23,123 bases of DNA from a virus (IMGVR_UViG_3300030389_000128:1746-24868); one strand, 5' to 3'; shown: positions 5,831 through 13,507, counted from the first letter of the stretch. Translations and numbers: made by a program. The notes: generated from the letters alone by a model not told the origin.

Positions 5831-5881
5831 GCGACTAGGTGTTTTAAGCCTAACGTCTTCTCATTATGGAGCGACCCATAA
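5831..5881. other. Two further small inverted repeats in the convergent junction
   Basis: A weak TAGG/CCTA hairpin (about 5836-5853) and a 6-bp stem TTATGG (5864-5869) / CCATAA (5876-5881) follow the main terminator. Neither has a T-run on the plus strand. They may protect 3' ends or give weak plus-strand termination. No gene is seen in 5793-5897. Confidence 0.3.
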
Positions 5882-5897
5882 GACAGATGCTTATATA

Positions 5898-6515
5898 TTA
5901 TTCTACATCTTTTTTCTTCTTTGTAAGCTTTTTTATAATATTTTTTACTAAGGGTTTGACAAGATTAAGCAGTAATGGAGTAGTGGCAGCAACGCTAGCA
6001 ATGAGAGCAGTGCTAACAAGCTGTGGAGGATTCGGTATGTATTGATCCTTGAAGGGTACGTCTTCATAAAGAGTGATACATTCAATCCCATCTTCTCCCC
6101 TTTTATAACCTTTTATACGCTCCAAACGCTTTTCATTAACAAAACTTCCTACTCTTAAATCTTTTTTACCAGGACAGGGTTCTATCTCTAGCTTCTTATC
6201 TTCTTTAGGCTTAATAGTTTTATTTTTAGTTTCTTGTGTACGTTGAGGTGTTGAAGCTGGTGTTTCCTCTGTAAAAATAATTTCATTTGGATCGTATCTC
6301 ATAAGATTATATGAAGGGATCTGACCTTCAGGGCAAACCGTGTACGTTCCATTAGGATCTGCTATTAACAGAGAAGGATTGCGTGTAGTTTCTAAATCTC
6401 TGTGATATAAATTACAACCTGGTATTTTGCCTTCTAATTTATGTTTTATAAAATATGGTGCGTCTGGTATATCAATAGTCGGTATTGTTATTTGAGGTAT
6501 TTTTATTTCACTCAT
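5898..6515 (-). CDS. Membrane-anchored phage protein of unknown function (IPGCN/HRDLE family)
   Basis: This encodes 205 residues. The N-terminus has short Ile/Pro repeats (IKIPQITIPTIDIPD), then IPGCNLYHRDLETTRNPSLL and a segment with YTVCPEGQIPSYNL; four cysteines in all are visible. A polar, Lys-rich linker (about 90-115) leads to a second small domain and a C-terminal membrane segment (about 168-190, TALIASVAATTPLLLNLV) ending in a strongly basic tail (KKLTKKKKDVE). I recall this order from marine cyanophage and uncultured marine phage proteins, all of unknown function. It is the last gene of the late operon, and its start overlaps the previous gene by 8 nt. Confidence 0.75.
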   Translation of the reverse strand: MSEIKIPQITIPTIDIPDAPYFIKHKLEGKIPGCNLYHRDLETTRNPSLLIADPNGTYTVCPEGQIPSYNLMRYDPNEIIFTEETPASTPQRTQETKNKTIKPKEDKKLEIEPCPGKKDLRVGSFVNEKRLERIKGYKRGEDGIECITLYEDVPFKDQYIPNPPQLVSTALIASVAATTPLLLNLVKPLVKNIIKKLTKKKKDVE

Positions 6516-6726
6516 CTTTATCTACATTACCAATAGATATAGACCAACCATCTTCTCCAAAAGTACCCTTCTCTACTATTTTTGGTTTCTTTACTTTTTT
6601 ATCCAGTTCCTCGTGATACTTTTTTATTTCATTGTCTAGCTCTAAATTAAATTTTTGTATACGCAGCCAGTGAACTAGCTTATCAATATAATATTTAATT
6701 AATTTTTTAAAAAATCCAAAGATCAT
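6508..6726 (-). CDS. Small protein with amphipathic N-terminal helix
   Basis: This encodes 72 residues from ATG 6726, which overlaps the stop of the upstream zinc-ribbon gene (TGATG). The frame stays open to ATG 6774, but that would run across the zinc-ribbon gene, so I take the shorter form. It begins MIFGFFKKLIKYYIDKLVHW, an amphipathic, probably membrane-associating helix, then has a charged helical region (ELDNEIKKYHEELDKKVKK) and an acidic end (GEDGWSISIGNVDKDE). No family is recognised. It lies in a run of small membrane and zinc proteins at the end of the late operon. Confidence 0.65.
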   Translation of the reverse strand: MIFGFFKKLIKYYIDKLVHWLRIQKFNLELDNEIKKYHEELDKKVKKPKIVEKGTFGEDGWSISIGNVDKDE

Positions 6727-6887
6727 CAATCGTAGGCATCTCTTTTCTTCAAAATTTCTACTTCTGAAAAACATTTAGGACAAGATAAGTTAGTCATTAC
6801 AGAAAACTCAGGATAAGTTTGCATAGATTCATCTATATCAATGTCACCACCCCAAATCAATTCAGTATCGCACCAATAACAATTCAT
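6726..6887 (-). CDS. 53-residue zinc-ribbon protein (MNCYWC...CPKC)
   Basis: The frame starts at ATG 6887, overlapping the upstream stop (ATGA), and stops at TGA 6726-6728. The product begins MNCYWCDTELIWGGDIDIDE and has SCPKC at about 35-39, giving two CxxC pairs. The layout C-Y-W-C-x(4)-I-W-G-G-D ... T-N-L-S-C-P-x-C is one I recall as a widespread small phage zinc ribbon, found in many marine phages without an assigned function. Coupled overlaps at both ends and the intact motif make it a firm call despite its length. Confidence 0.85.
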   Translation of the reverse strand: MNCYWCDTELIWGGDIDIDESMQTYPEFSVMTNLSCPKCFSEVEILKKRDAYD

Positions 6888-7102
6888 TTAATGATAGGCA
6901 TAGATGGGCCAGTAACTTTAGGCAAACCTTGATCTAATACTTTTGGCATCATTCCTTGTACATTATCTAATATTTCATTCATTACTCTTGATTTAAACTG
7001 TTCTGAAGTTACATACTTGTAACCAAAGTACGCTCCACCACTCATGGAAGCTACCATAACAAATGAGATAATACTCAAAATCTGACAGATGCGATTTAGC
7101 AT
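6884..7102 (-). CDS. Small single-pass membrane protein
   Basis: This encodes 72 residues. One hydrophobic segment spans about residues 7-29 (QILSIISFVMVASMSGGAYFGY), followed by KYVTSEQFKSRVMNEIL and a C-terminus ending PKVTGPSMPIIK. The short, weakly basic N-terminus suggests an N-terminal anchor with the rest on one side of the membrane. I recall proteins with the GYKYVTSEQFK motif in cyanophages; function is unknown. Its last codons are nearly repeated in the leader just upstream of its own start (see the repeat at 7127-7166). It overlaps the next gene by ATGA. Confidence 0.75.
   Translation of the reverse strand: MLNRICQILSIISFVMVASMSGGAYFGYKYVTSEQFKSRVMNEILDNVQGMMPKVLDQGLPKVTGPSMPIIK
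6887..6923 (-). repeat. Imperfect direct repeat, copy 1 (3' end of the membrane-protein gene)
   Basis: On the plus strand TTTAATGATAGGCATA, then 10 differing bases, then TAACTTTAGGC. It encodes the last residues (PKVTGPSMPIIK) of the 6884-7102 gene and pairs with copy 2 at 7127-7166. Confidence 0.5.
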
Positions 7103-7126
7103 TTATTTAAAATTTTTTATACTACT

Positions 7127-7166
7127 TTTAATTATAGGCATAACACCAGCCTATGTAACTTTAGGC
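7127..7166 (-). repeat. Imperfect direct repeat, copy 2 (leader before the membrane-protein gene)
   Basis: On the plus strand TTTAATTATAGGCATA, then 13 differing bases, then TAACTTTAGGC. On the minus strand it holds a short frame MPIIKSSIKNFK whose stop lies next to the start of the 7102 gene (TAAATG). It looks like the remnant of a duplicated 3' gene end. Confidence 0.5.
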
Positions 7167-7173
7167 GTATTAC

Positions 7174-7509
7174 TTAGAACGCAACGCCAGTAGCTTGAAC
7201 TGGTGTATTTATAAGGTCAATCTCTGCTTTTAGTCCAGCTTCGATAGCAGTAACTTCATCCGTTCCAAGTGCATCTTTAACCCAAGTAATCATAGTTCCG
7301 CTATCTGGTGTTTTCTTAGATTCATCAAAAGCAATAAATTCAGAAGGCAGTGACTCAGGTTTTACAAAGGTAATCTCACCTGTATATCTTGCCTTTTCTT
7401 CCGTGCCATCCATTCCTTTTACTCGATAGACGACATTTGTGAAATAACCATCGGCAACATCTCTTTTACAAGCAGTACCGTTGATTTCCCATGTGTAAGT
7501 AATAGCCAT
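7174..7509 (-). CDS. Conserved-type small phage protein (MAITYTWEI family)
   Basis: This encodes 111 residues. The N-terminal half (AITYTWEINGTACKRD, then VVYRVKGMDGTEEKARYTGE) looks like a beta sheet of a kind I recall in many marine phage proteins beginning with TYTW. The C-terminal part is helical (ITWVKDALGTDEVTAIEAGL). There is no signal peptide or catalytic motif. It lies between fibre-type genes and small membrane genes in the late operon, so a minor structural or host-takeover role is possible; I cannot tell which. Confidence 0.72.
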   Translation of the reverse strand: MAITYTWEINGTACKRDVADGYFTNVVYRVKGMDGTEEKARYTGEITFVKPESLPSEFIAFDESKKTPDSGTMITWVKDALGTDEVTAIEAGLKAEIDLINTPVQATGVAF

Positions 7510-7514
7510 GATAC

Positions 7515-7530
7515 TAAAATATATATTTTA
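7515..7530. promoter_or_regulatory. 16-bp perfect AT palindrome in an intergenic gap
   Basis: TAAAATATATATTTTA is a perfect palindrome 6 nt upstream of the minus gene starting at 7509. It could be a protein-binding site or a promoter-like melting region, but such sequences also arise by chance in AT-rich DNA. Confidence 0.25.
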
Positions 7531-7541
7531 AGTGTAACCTT

Positions 7542-7706
7542 TTATTCCGTAATAACACCATCAACATCTTTAAGACTTTTCATAAGTTCTTGATTAGCAA
7601 AAATTTTTAAATTTATATTATTTAACTGTTGCTGTAATTCTTGACTTGTTTTGCTATCAGCTTCGATTTCACTTTTAGCTTTGTCAAATAGTTCTTGTGG
7701 AGTCAT
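7542..7706 (-). CDS. 54-residue helical micro-protein
   Basis: The frame starts at ATG 7706 and ends at TAA 7542-7544. The product begins MTPQELFDKAKSEIEADSKT and continues with a Gln/Asn-rich helical stretch, then LMKSLKDVDGVITE. The heptad-like spacing suggests a small coiled coil. It fills most of what would otherwise be a 260-nt gap in a packed operon, and its composition is protein-like. No Shine-Dalgarno is seen, as for most genes in this operon. It is not recognised. Confidence 0.6.
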   Translation of the reverse strand: MTPQELFDKAKSEIEADSKTSQELQQQLNNINLKIFANQELMKSLKDVDGVITE

Positions 7707-7745
7707 AAAAAAATTTATTTATATCAATAATATCAATATGTCCAG

Positions 7746-7764
7746 TATCTGTCTTTTACAGATA
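7746..7764. other. Small hairpin between minus-strand genes
   Basis: TATCTGT (7746-7752) and ACAGATA (7758-7764) form a 7-bp stem with a 5-nt loop, just after the PA14-type gene. There is no T-run on either strand right after it. It may act as an RNA 3'-end stabiliser or a processing site. Confidence 0.35.
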
Positions 7765-7772
7765 TAACTACA

Positions 7773-8474
7773 TCAAAAGAAATCGCCTGTAATAACATTA
7801 TTTACTGTTGCGTGATAATAATATTGACTTAAATCAGTTGAAAATGTACCACCACTTAATCGCCAACGAAATCTCATATTATCACCACCACCACCTTCTT
7901 CAAAAACTACTCTTATAGGGTAAAAAACATCTTGAGTTAATGAAATTGAACCAGACCTTGTTTGTGAAGCATGACCAGTACCCATACCATTATTAACAAC
8001 AGCATTACTTGTATTTCTTGTACCACCTTCTAAAGCATTTGCACCAATCCATACTCCACTACCGTCATCTGATGTAGTATCAAATTGAAAAGTTCCAGTT
8101 GCAGGTGCTTTAAAATAACCAATAGCAATAAAACCATAATTGTTAGATAAATTAGTTCCAAAATCTATTTCATCCCAGATGTTAACACCTGCGTCATATC
8201 CTAAAGGTACTCCTTTTGTACCAGACGGAAAATTATTTGGTGCGTCATCAGTTGTTGTTAAAGGTATGCTTCCAATATTACCTGCTCCTATAACATTCCT
8301 AAAATCACCTGCAAAAAATTTACCAGCTAATCCACCTAATGTAAAAATAAAAGCTCTAGGCCATTTTGCGTCATTTATATAAGGAGTATGTGATTGCAGA
8401 TTAAATATACCACTTACACCAGCAGGGACTACACTTATTCTCTTTCCAATTATATTACCGTTCCAATATGTCAT
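7773..8474 (-). CDS. PA14/GLEYA-like adhesin, likely tail-fibre head
   Basis: This encodes 233 residues. The C-terminal half (about 110-230) has the PA14/GLEYA pattern: strand GYFKAPATGTFQFDTTSDDG, SGVWIGANAL, a loop, then SGSISLTQDVFYPIRVVFEE followed by MRFRWRL. PA14-type domains are known to bind carbohydrate in adhesins and glycosidases, so this is a candidate receptor-binding protein recognising a surface glycan. The N-terminal part (TYWNGNIIGKRISVVP) is a short module of the kind that starts many marine phage fibre proteins. It follows a gene whose stop is 2 nt from its ATG (TAA-TT-ATG). Binding specificity cannot be read from the sequence. Confidence 0.75.
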   Translation of the reverse strand: MTYWNGNIIGKRISVVPAGVSGIFNLQSHTPYINDAKWPRAFIFTLGGLAGKFFAGDFRNVIGAGNIGSIPLTTTDDAPNNFPSGTKGVPLGYDAGVNIWDEIDFGTNLSNNYGFIAIGYFKAPATGTFQFDTTSDDGSGVWIGANALEGGTRNTSNAVVNNGMGTGHASQTRSGSISLTQDVFYPIRVVFEEGGGGDNMRFRWRLSGGTFSTDLSQYYYHATVNNVITGDFF

Positions 8475-8476
8475 AA

Positions 8477-8839
8477 TTAACTTATTTCTTCATAAGAACA
8501 GACAGCCTCTAAATCACTTGCTGTACCTGCTGTAGCTTGAATTTTATCATTTTCTTCTAGATAAATTTGTGTGTCTTTAGTAAGTACAACTAAAGTTGCA
8601 TCTGCTGGTACAACAACAGTTTTTGCTAAATGAAAATTATTAGAACCTGCTTTCTGCAAAACAACAGTAACATCAGCATTGGTTGTTCCATCAACATTAG
8701 CAATTATTAGTGAATTAATTTTAAAAACTTTATTACTAGATGCTGCATTTGCAACGACATCAGTAGCAGAAGTACCCACTGCAACACCTACACTTTTACC
8801 TGTTATTGTTGTTAGTGCTGCAATATTTGGTGCGGTCAT
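8477..8839 (-). CDS. Small putative virion structural protein
   Basis: This encodes 120 residues and is rich in beta strands. It begins MTAPNIAALTTITGKSVGVA and includes VFKINSLIIANVDGT, TVVVPADATLVVLTKD and QIYLEENDKI, ending CSYEEIS. I recall this exact style of protein next to fibre genes in many marine cyanophages, where it is usually called a structural or hypothetical protein. No signal peptide or enzymatic motif is present. Placement between two fibre-type genes and its all-beta look suggest a fibre connector or decoration role. Confidence 0.7.
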   Translation of the reverse strand: MTAPNIAALTTITGKSVGVAVGTSATDVVANAASSNKVFKINSLIIANVDGTTNADVTVVLQKAGSNNFHLAKTVVVPADATLVVLTKDTQIYLEENDKIQATAGTASDLEAVCSYEEIS

Positions 8840-8843
8840 AATC

Positions 8844-11771
8844 TTAACTAAAAACTAAAGAAAGAGCAGTTGCTTTACTTGTAATAGTAACACCATTTTC
8901 ACTAACCTTCCCAGTAACATCTACGCCAGTTGAGGTTGTCTCTAATTTTTTATTAGTCGCATAGTTAAGTTCTACTCCAGCAAGATGTTTAAATACAGCT
9001 TGGATTTCTGTTCTAGATTTAATAACAGTATCGTGATAATTGTAAGCCAATATTTGATTTTGTGTTCCACTGTGTAATAGTTGAAAGTCTTGACCAGCAC
9101 CCATTCTTAATCTTTTATTATCAGCAACAATGTATATGTCTTGCGCTCTTAAATCTGCTGATGCTTCTAATATTCCTGTAATACTTACACCACCTGAAGT
9201 TGTCTCAAACTTTTTACTACTGTCAAAATAGACTTGTACGGCTCCGTTACCAAGAACCTTTATACCATTTTCACCAGCTTGTGGTTGTATATAAATATCA
9301 TCAGCAGATCGAAGAAAAAGATCCTCTCCAGATCCAGCAGCATATACTACTAAACCACCTGCCCCGTCATGTTTTACATAAGAATTTAAGCTATCATGGT
9401 AAATTTGTAAGTCTTGACTAGCACCTAGTTGTAGTTTTGCATTATCTGCTGGTATTTGTACGTTGCCGTCAGGAGTAATCACTAATCTATCTACTGCATT
9501 GCTAAATCCATTTACTGCTCCTGCTGCTGTTCCAGTTTTTAATTTGATACCTCCAGTGGTTCCAGCAGAGTTAAGTATTTCTAAAACATTATCGCTAGTA
9601 TGTATAGCACTCAAATCTAAACCACCATCTTGTCTGAATATTATTCTTGGATTGTCAGCTTCATTATTATTATCTGTATCAGCTTCAATAATTACAGTGC
9701 AATCACCTGACGTTTCAGATGTAAATTTATGCTCTGTACCAGTAGCCGTTATCCCCGTTGAGGTAGTTTCTAGTTTTTTAACGCCATCATAGTAAAGTTC
9801 AACTTGAGAATTTTCATAAGCTTTAATTACACCTTCTTGGTCGTTATGACTGTTAAATATATAAGCATGACCTCTTACTCTTAACTGACCAGTTGAAGTA
9901 GTTATAAATTGAAAATTTCCTGTTTTATTTTCAATAATAGTGTTTGCTGAATTATGATAAATTTCTAAATCTTGGGATGCACCGATTTGTAGCTTTGCGT
10001 TATCATTTGGTATTTGTACGTTGCCGTCAGATGTAATTTCTAATTTTTTAGTTAAAGAACCTCCAGATTCTCTAGTTCTAAATTCAATAAATCCATCATC
10101 TTTATTAGTAGTATCAGTTCCTGACTGAAAAGCAATCATACTTACTTCAGTACCGTTCCAAAGACCTCTTATACGACCTAAATGTTGGTCACTACCTGCT
10201 CTATTTGCATCAAAATCTATTTGTCCATAAGTGCTGGTTGAGGAAGATAGTTGCATACCTTGTCCATTAGCACTAATAGGAATTTTTATGCCAGTTAAAG
10301 TTGTCTCAAACTTTTTACTATTGTCGTAGTAGAGTTCTACGCTTCCATTAGCAATAGCTTGAACCATATTTTCATAATTTGTACTTCCATCACCAGAAGC
10401 ATTTGAAAGTTGTACTTTATTTGGAGAAGATAAAGATAAGTTTCCTGTATTACCATGAACATAATTGTGAGTACCATCATGCCTTAGTTTTAAATCTTGC
10501 CCATTACCAAAACTTAAAATTGTATTATCAGGTAAATTTGCACCAGTAGAGGTTGTAGAAAATTTTATAGAGTTATCAAAATATAAATCAACTGAACTAT
10601 TAACATTGGCTTCAACCATCTTTTCATAGTTAGAACCACCATCACCAGATGCTTTTGATAATTGAACTTTTTGAACACTTGATAATGATAAATTTCCTGT
10701 TTCTGTGTGTATTTTTGAGTGTGTTCCGTCGTGATGAAGGATTAAATCTTGACTAGTACCTAGCTGTAGCTTTTTATTATCAGGCAATGCAATATGCTCA
10801 CTACTTGTAAAGCTATCGGTAGCATCTAACCACTGGAACGTCTTATCTGTAGCACCCTTTAATGTAAGACCACCACCATCAGCAGTAGTATCTGTAGGAG
10901 TTGATACCTTGCCTAGTTCAATATTTTTATCTTCAACTGTAAGCGTAGTCGTATCAATCGTTGTGGTCGTTCCATTAACAGTAAAATTACCTCCTACTGT
11001 TAGGTTTCCAGTGATCGTACCACCAGCAAGCGGTAGTTTATTTGTTATTGCAGTATTAGATGCATTGATAGCATTGGCTTCTATTCCATCTAATTTAGTT
11101 CCATCAGCAGCTACGTCACGACCATCAACCGTTCCAGTGACAGTAATATTTCCTGTTACATCAATCCCTGCTCCAACATCTAGATTTCCTATTACACCTA
11201 CAGTTCCATTTGAAGCAATAGTTAACCTATCAGTATGATTATTTGTAGTATCTCTAATTCTAAAAATACCTTGGTTAAGAACTAATTGAAAATCAGAGTC
11301 ATTATTACTATCAACTAAAGATATTTGCGGATTTAGATCAGTTACTGTAATGTCATTAGAGCTTAAAGTTCCTGTAGTAACTATATTCTGACTACCAAAA
11401 TCAGGACTAATTTTTGTACCCTGTATAGCTGCACTAGCGTTTATATCAGCATTAACAATACTAAGGTCAGATATGTTTGCACTGGTAACAGTTATAGCTG
11501 TAGGTAACGCTCCAGTGGCAAGTTTTGTTAGATCAATTGCAGCATTACTAGCTATATTCGCATTATCAATCGCTCCAGCATTTACAGTGACAGATGTTCC
11601 ATTATTGGCAACTGTAATATCACCTTTATCTCCATCTGATACTATTGGTCCCTGTGGGCCTTCTGTTTTTACAGTTACAACTGTTGCTACACCTTCTTGA
11701 ACAGTAACCGTATTAGTAGTTTCGTTAACAGTAACTTGATTTTTTGTTTCAGTGACAGTAACAGTATTCAT
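8844..11771 (-). CDS. Long modular tail fibre protein
   Basis: This encodes 975 residues, poor in cysteine and rich in Gly, Ser, Thr, Asn and Asp. After a strand-rich start (about 1-30, alternating Thr/Val) comes a short GPQGP tract (about 38-42) and a linker, then a TVDGRDVAADGTKLDGIE motif common in marine phage fibres. Five related modules begin at about residues 331, 415, 590, 776 and 884; each has DN-x-x-L-x-x-G-x-x-QD-(L/F) at the front and E/D-L-Y-Y-D-x-S-x-K-F-E-T-T-x-T-G near the end. This points to a beta-helix or shaft of repeated units, possibly a trimeric side fibre. No C-terminal self-cleaving chaperone is evident; it ends ATALSLVFS. It overlaps the upstream gene by ATGA. Confidence 0.9.
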   Translation of the reverse strand: MNTVTVTETKNQVTVNETTNTVTVQEGVATVVTVKTEGPQGPIVSDGDKGDITVANNGTSVTVNAGAIDNANIASNAAIDLTKLATGALPTAITVTSANISDLSIVNADINASAAIQGTKISPDFGSQNIVTTGTLSSNDITVTDLNPQISLVDSNNDSDFQLVLNQGIFRIRDTTNNHTDRLTIASNGTVGVIGNLDVGAGIDVTGNITVTGTVDGRDVAADGTKLDGIEANAINASNTAITNKLPLAGGTITGNLTVGGNFTVNGTTTTIDTTTLTVEDKNIELGKVSTPTDTTADGGGLTLKGATDKTFQWLDATDSFTSSEHIALPDNKKLQLGTSQDLILHHDGTHSKIHTETGNLSLSSVQKVQLSKASGDGGSNYEKMVEANVNSSVDLYFDNSIKFSTTSTGANLPDNTILSFGNGQDLKLRHDGTHNYVHGNTGNLSLSSPNKVQLSNASGDGSTNYENMVQAIANGSVELYYDNSKKFETTLTGIKIPISANGQGMQLSSSTSTYGQIDFDANRAGSDQHLGRIRGLWNGTEVSMIAFQSGTDTTNKDDGFIEFRTRESGGSLTKKLEITSDGNVQIPNDNAKLQIGASQDLEIYHNSANTIIENKTGNFQFITTSTGQLRVRGHAYIFNSHNDQEGVIKAYENSQVELYYDGVKKLETTSTGITATGTEHKFTSETSGDCTVIIEADTDNNNEADNPRIIFRQDGGLDLSAIHTSDNVLEILNSAGTTGGIKLKTGTAAGAVNGFSNAVDRLVITPDGNVQIPADNAKLQLGASQDLQIYHDSLNSYVKHDGAGGLVVYAAGSGEDLFLRSADDIYIQPQAGENGIKVLGNGAVQVYFDSSKKFETTSGGVSITGILEASADLRAQDIYIVADNKRLRMGAGQDFQLLHSGTQNQILAYNYHDTVIKSRTEIQAVFKHLAGVELNYATNKKLETTSTGVDVTGKVSENGVTITSKATALSLVFS

Positions 11772-12109
11772 GCGGTATATCCTTCACTTACAAATATAGT
11801 GCCTTCTAAATAATATTCATTTGAGCCTGAAGGAGCCGTTAATCTAACATCATATTTTAAAACATCTGGTGTAAAAGTAGCTGTTTGTGTATCTGTTAAC
11901 GCTATAGAAACAGAACCAGCAGCACGATCAGTATATGTTGTAGTAAAATCTGCATATTTTGTGGTGCGTGTTTCTTCCCAAACCTGTGCTTGTACTGTAT
12001 ATCCTGTTAAATTTATTGCAGCATTATTTGAATCTTTAAATAACAAAGGAATACTATGATCTGATCTACGCTGCAACGTAAAATTATATGTACCAGGTTG
12101 GATTGCCAT
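11768..12109 (-). CDS. BppU-like baseplate or fibre-attachment protein
   Basis: This encodes 113 residues. It begins MAIQPGTYNFTLQRRSDHSI and then PLLFKDSNNAAINLTGYTVQAQVWE, the pattern of the N-terminal domain of BppU-type proteins (polar strand, D-x-(N/D)-G-like turn, P/A-I-(D/N)-L-T-G). Those domains anchor receptor-binding proteins to the tail tip in other siphoviruses. The rest is beta-rich with a Thr-rich centre. It lies directly before the long fibre gene (4-nt overlap), which fits an adaptor joining fibre to tail. The assignment rests on pattern memory and position. Confidence 0.6.
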   Translation of the reverse strand: MAIQPGTYNFTLQRRSDHSIPLLFKDSNNAAINLTGYTVQAQVWEETRTTKYADFTTTYTDRAAGSVSIALTDTQTATFTPDVLKYDVRLTAPSGSNEYYLEGTIFVSEGYTA

Positions 12110-12369
12110 TAGCTATAGGGTGAACTGCCAAGAATGTCTGTTTTCCATTGTGCTTTCAAAGCATCTGTATCACTAGCAGCAGCTATACCAGAATCAGCAG
12201 GAGCATCTCTAAGTGCTTGTTTCTTGGCAACAATATCTGTTGTACTCGCACCTGTTTCTAATGCTTTTTGAAATTCAATATCAAGTTCTGCAAGTTTTGG
12301 AGTTCTTGCTGTTCTTATATTATTTTTATGAATTTCTTTGGCCTTTGCCATGTCTATACCAAATCCCAT
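12109..12369 (-). CDS. Putative tail-fibre assembly-type small protein
   Basis: This encodes 86 residues, helical and charged. It begins MGFGIDMAKAKEIHKNNIRT, continues ARTPKLAELDIEFQKALE, and ends with KKQALRDAP followed by DALKAQWKTDILGSS. The ALRD-x-P ... LKA-x-W ending resembles small fibre-assembly or XkdW-like proteins found next to phage fibre genes, which help fold or attach fibres. It begins 3 nt after the upstream stop and its TAATG overlaps the BppU-like gene. A non-virion chaperone role is inferred. Confidence 0.6.
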   Translation of the reverse strand: MGFGIDMAKAKEIHKNNIRTARTPKLAELDIEFQKALETGASTTDIVAKKQALRDAPADSGIAAASDTDALKAQWKTDILGSSPYS

Positions 12370-12372
12370 AAT

Positions 12373-12573
12373 TTACTCCGTATAAGTCCAAGCATCTCTG
12401 AAACTCCTATCAGTAGGAATTACAGATTTATCTACAATATAAGATGTTTTTCCTGTTGGTACATCTTTATCTCTTATTTGTTCAACAGTTAAAGGGCAGT
12501 TATCTGCTGGTATGACAATCGCAACACCACCATCATCTGTAGTATAAATAATACGTTTATCAGAATTAGCCAT
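12373..12573 (-). CDS. Small conserved-type phage protein (IIYTTDDGGVAIVIPA)
   Basis: This encodes 66 residues. The motif string IIYTTDDGGVAIVIPADNCP, then LTVEQIRDKDVP, TSYIVDKSVIP and DRSFRDAW ending, is one I recall from many phages as a small hypothetical protein beside fibre genes. The short beta hairpin plus W-rich end suggests a compact fold. Function is unknown; a fibre-assembly helper is plausible because it is sandwiched between fibre and assembly genes. Confidence 0.7.
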   Translation of the reverse strand: MANSDKRIIYTTDDGGVAIVIPADNCPLTVEQIRDKDVPTGKTSYIVDKSVIPTDRSFRDAWTYTE

Positions 12574-12605
12574 TAGTTTTTTCTTTTATTATATAGTACG
12601 TTTTC

Positions 12606-13013
12606 TTAATCGCCAAAAACTACAGCATTAATTCTATCTAAATCTTTAAGTGTATTATTTTCAGCGTTACCTGCTCTTAATGCAAACGAACCAGTTGTCC
12701 TTGAAGCTGGATCACGCATATTTACAGTTTCTGATGTATTGTTACTATTTCCACTAACTTCAACAGTAGCAACAACAGCGTAATTTCTGTTACTTAAATC
12801 ATTATCTATATTTATTGTATAAAGTCCTGTTCCATCATCTATTACAGAACTTATATTAAATGAGCTATTAACACCACTTTGATCTGATGATGTTAATGTA
12901 CCATCACCATCAAAATTTACCCATGCTTTTGCACGACCCTTTGCCACTTGCTCTGGTGTTGAGTTGTTAGCACCGTTTATATCTTGTAGATTATTTACTT
13001 TAAGTGTAGACAT
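12606..13013 (-). CDS. Short fibre-type protein A (ends VVFGD)
   Basis: This encodes 135 residues. It begins MSTLKVNNLQDINGANNSTP, then AKGRAKAWVNFDGDGTL, FNISSVIDDGTGLYTINID and RNYAVVATVEVS. The same order (MSTL start, AKAWVN, SFN-(I/V)-SS-(V/I)-x-D, NYAVV, FGD end) occurs in the 13510-13920 gene, so the two are paralogues. I recall this type from marine phages as a fibre or appendage protein. It is beta-rich with no cysteine. The start lies 2 nt after the upstream stop (TAA-TT-ATG). Confidence 0.72.
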   Translation of the reverse strand: MSTLKVNNLQDINGANNSTPEQVAKGRAKAWVNFDGDGTLTSSDQSGVNSSFNISSVIDDGTGLYTINIDNDLSNRNYAVVATVEVSGNSNNTSETVNMRDPASRTTGSFALRAGNAENNTLKDLDRINAVVFGD

Positions 13014-13015
13014 AA

Positions 13016-13507
13016 TTAAATATTTAATTTATAACCATAAAAAAAACTTTGTCTATTGCCACCAACTATTTGTGGAGAAGATGTTTGTCTATCAATATTT
13101 ACTTTTACTTGAAAAAAATCAGAAGTACCGTTCATTTCCACAATAGTTCCAGTTTGGTTAGTTAAAGAACCCTCTTCTCCAGTATCAGATGGGTCAATTT
13201 CAGCAAAAGCAATTATTGTAGTATTTTTAAATATAGAAAGTTGGGCATCTTCTAAATTTGGTCTACTTGCAGTTGCCACTGTTACGTTTGCAAAAACAAC
13301 ATAAAAGCCAGCTAAATTTGGAGTAACTCTGTAATTTGTAGTATTAAAACAATTATCTGTGTCTATATCAACGACATTAAATGGAACGATAACATTTGTG
13401 TTATTAGCAACATTTGTAGTGGTATTTAAAGAAACACGAAATGCTGGTCTATTTAATCCCTCTGTTACTCCTGTTATTGTTCCGTTTCCGTTTATTGTAA
13501 TTGGCAT
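13016..13507 (-). CDS. C1q/TNF-like jelly-roll protein, probable receptor-binding head
   Basis: This encodes 163 residues. After a short lead (MPITINGNGTITGVTEG) the segment PAFRVSLNTTTNVANNTNVI, then VPFNVVDIDTDNCFN, RVTPNLAGFYVVFANVTV and AQLSIFKNTT fits the C1q/TNF jelly-roll: a G-x-Y-type strand in the middle and alternating strands to the end (FFYGYKLNI). Such domains form trimers and are found at the tips of phage fibres and adhesins. It lies between two paralogous fibre-type genes. Receptor binding is inferred from fold and place. Confidence 0.7.
   Translation of the reverse strand: MPITINGNGTITGVTEGLNRPAFRVSLNTTTNVANNTNVIVPFNVVDIDTDNCFNTTNYRVTPNLAGFYVVFANVTVATASRPNLEDAQLSIFKNTTIIAFAEIDPSDTGEEGSLTNQTGTIVEMNGTSDFFQVKVNIDRQTSSPQIVGGNRQSFFYGYKLNI

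Noticed and set aside
6727-6774. ATG 6774 as the start of the 6508-6726 gene
   Set aside because: This extension runs through the zinc-ribbon gene in another frame; ATG 6726 overlaps that gene's stop in the usual TGATG way.
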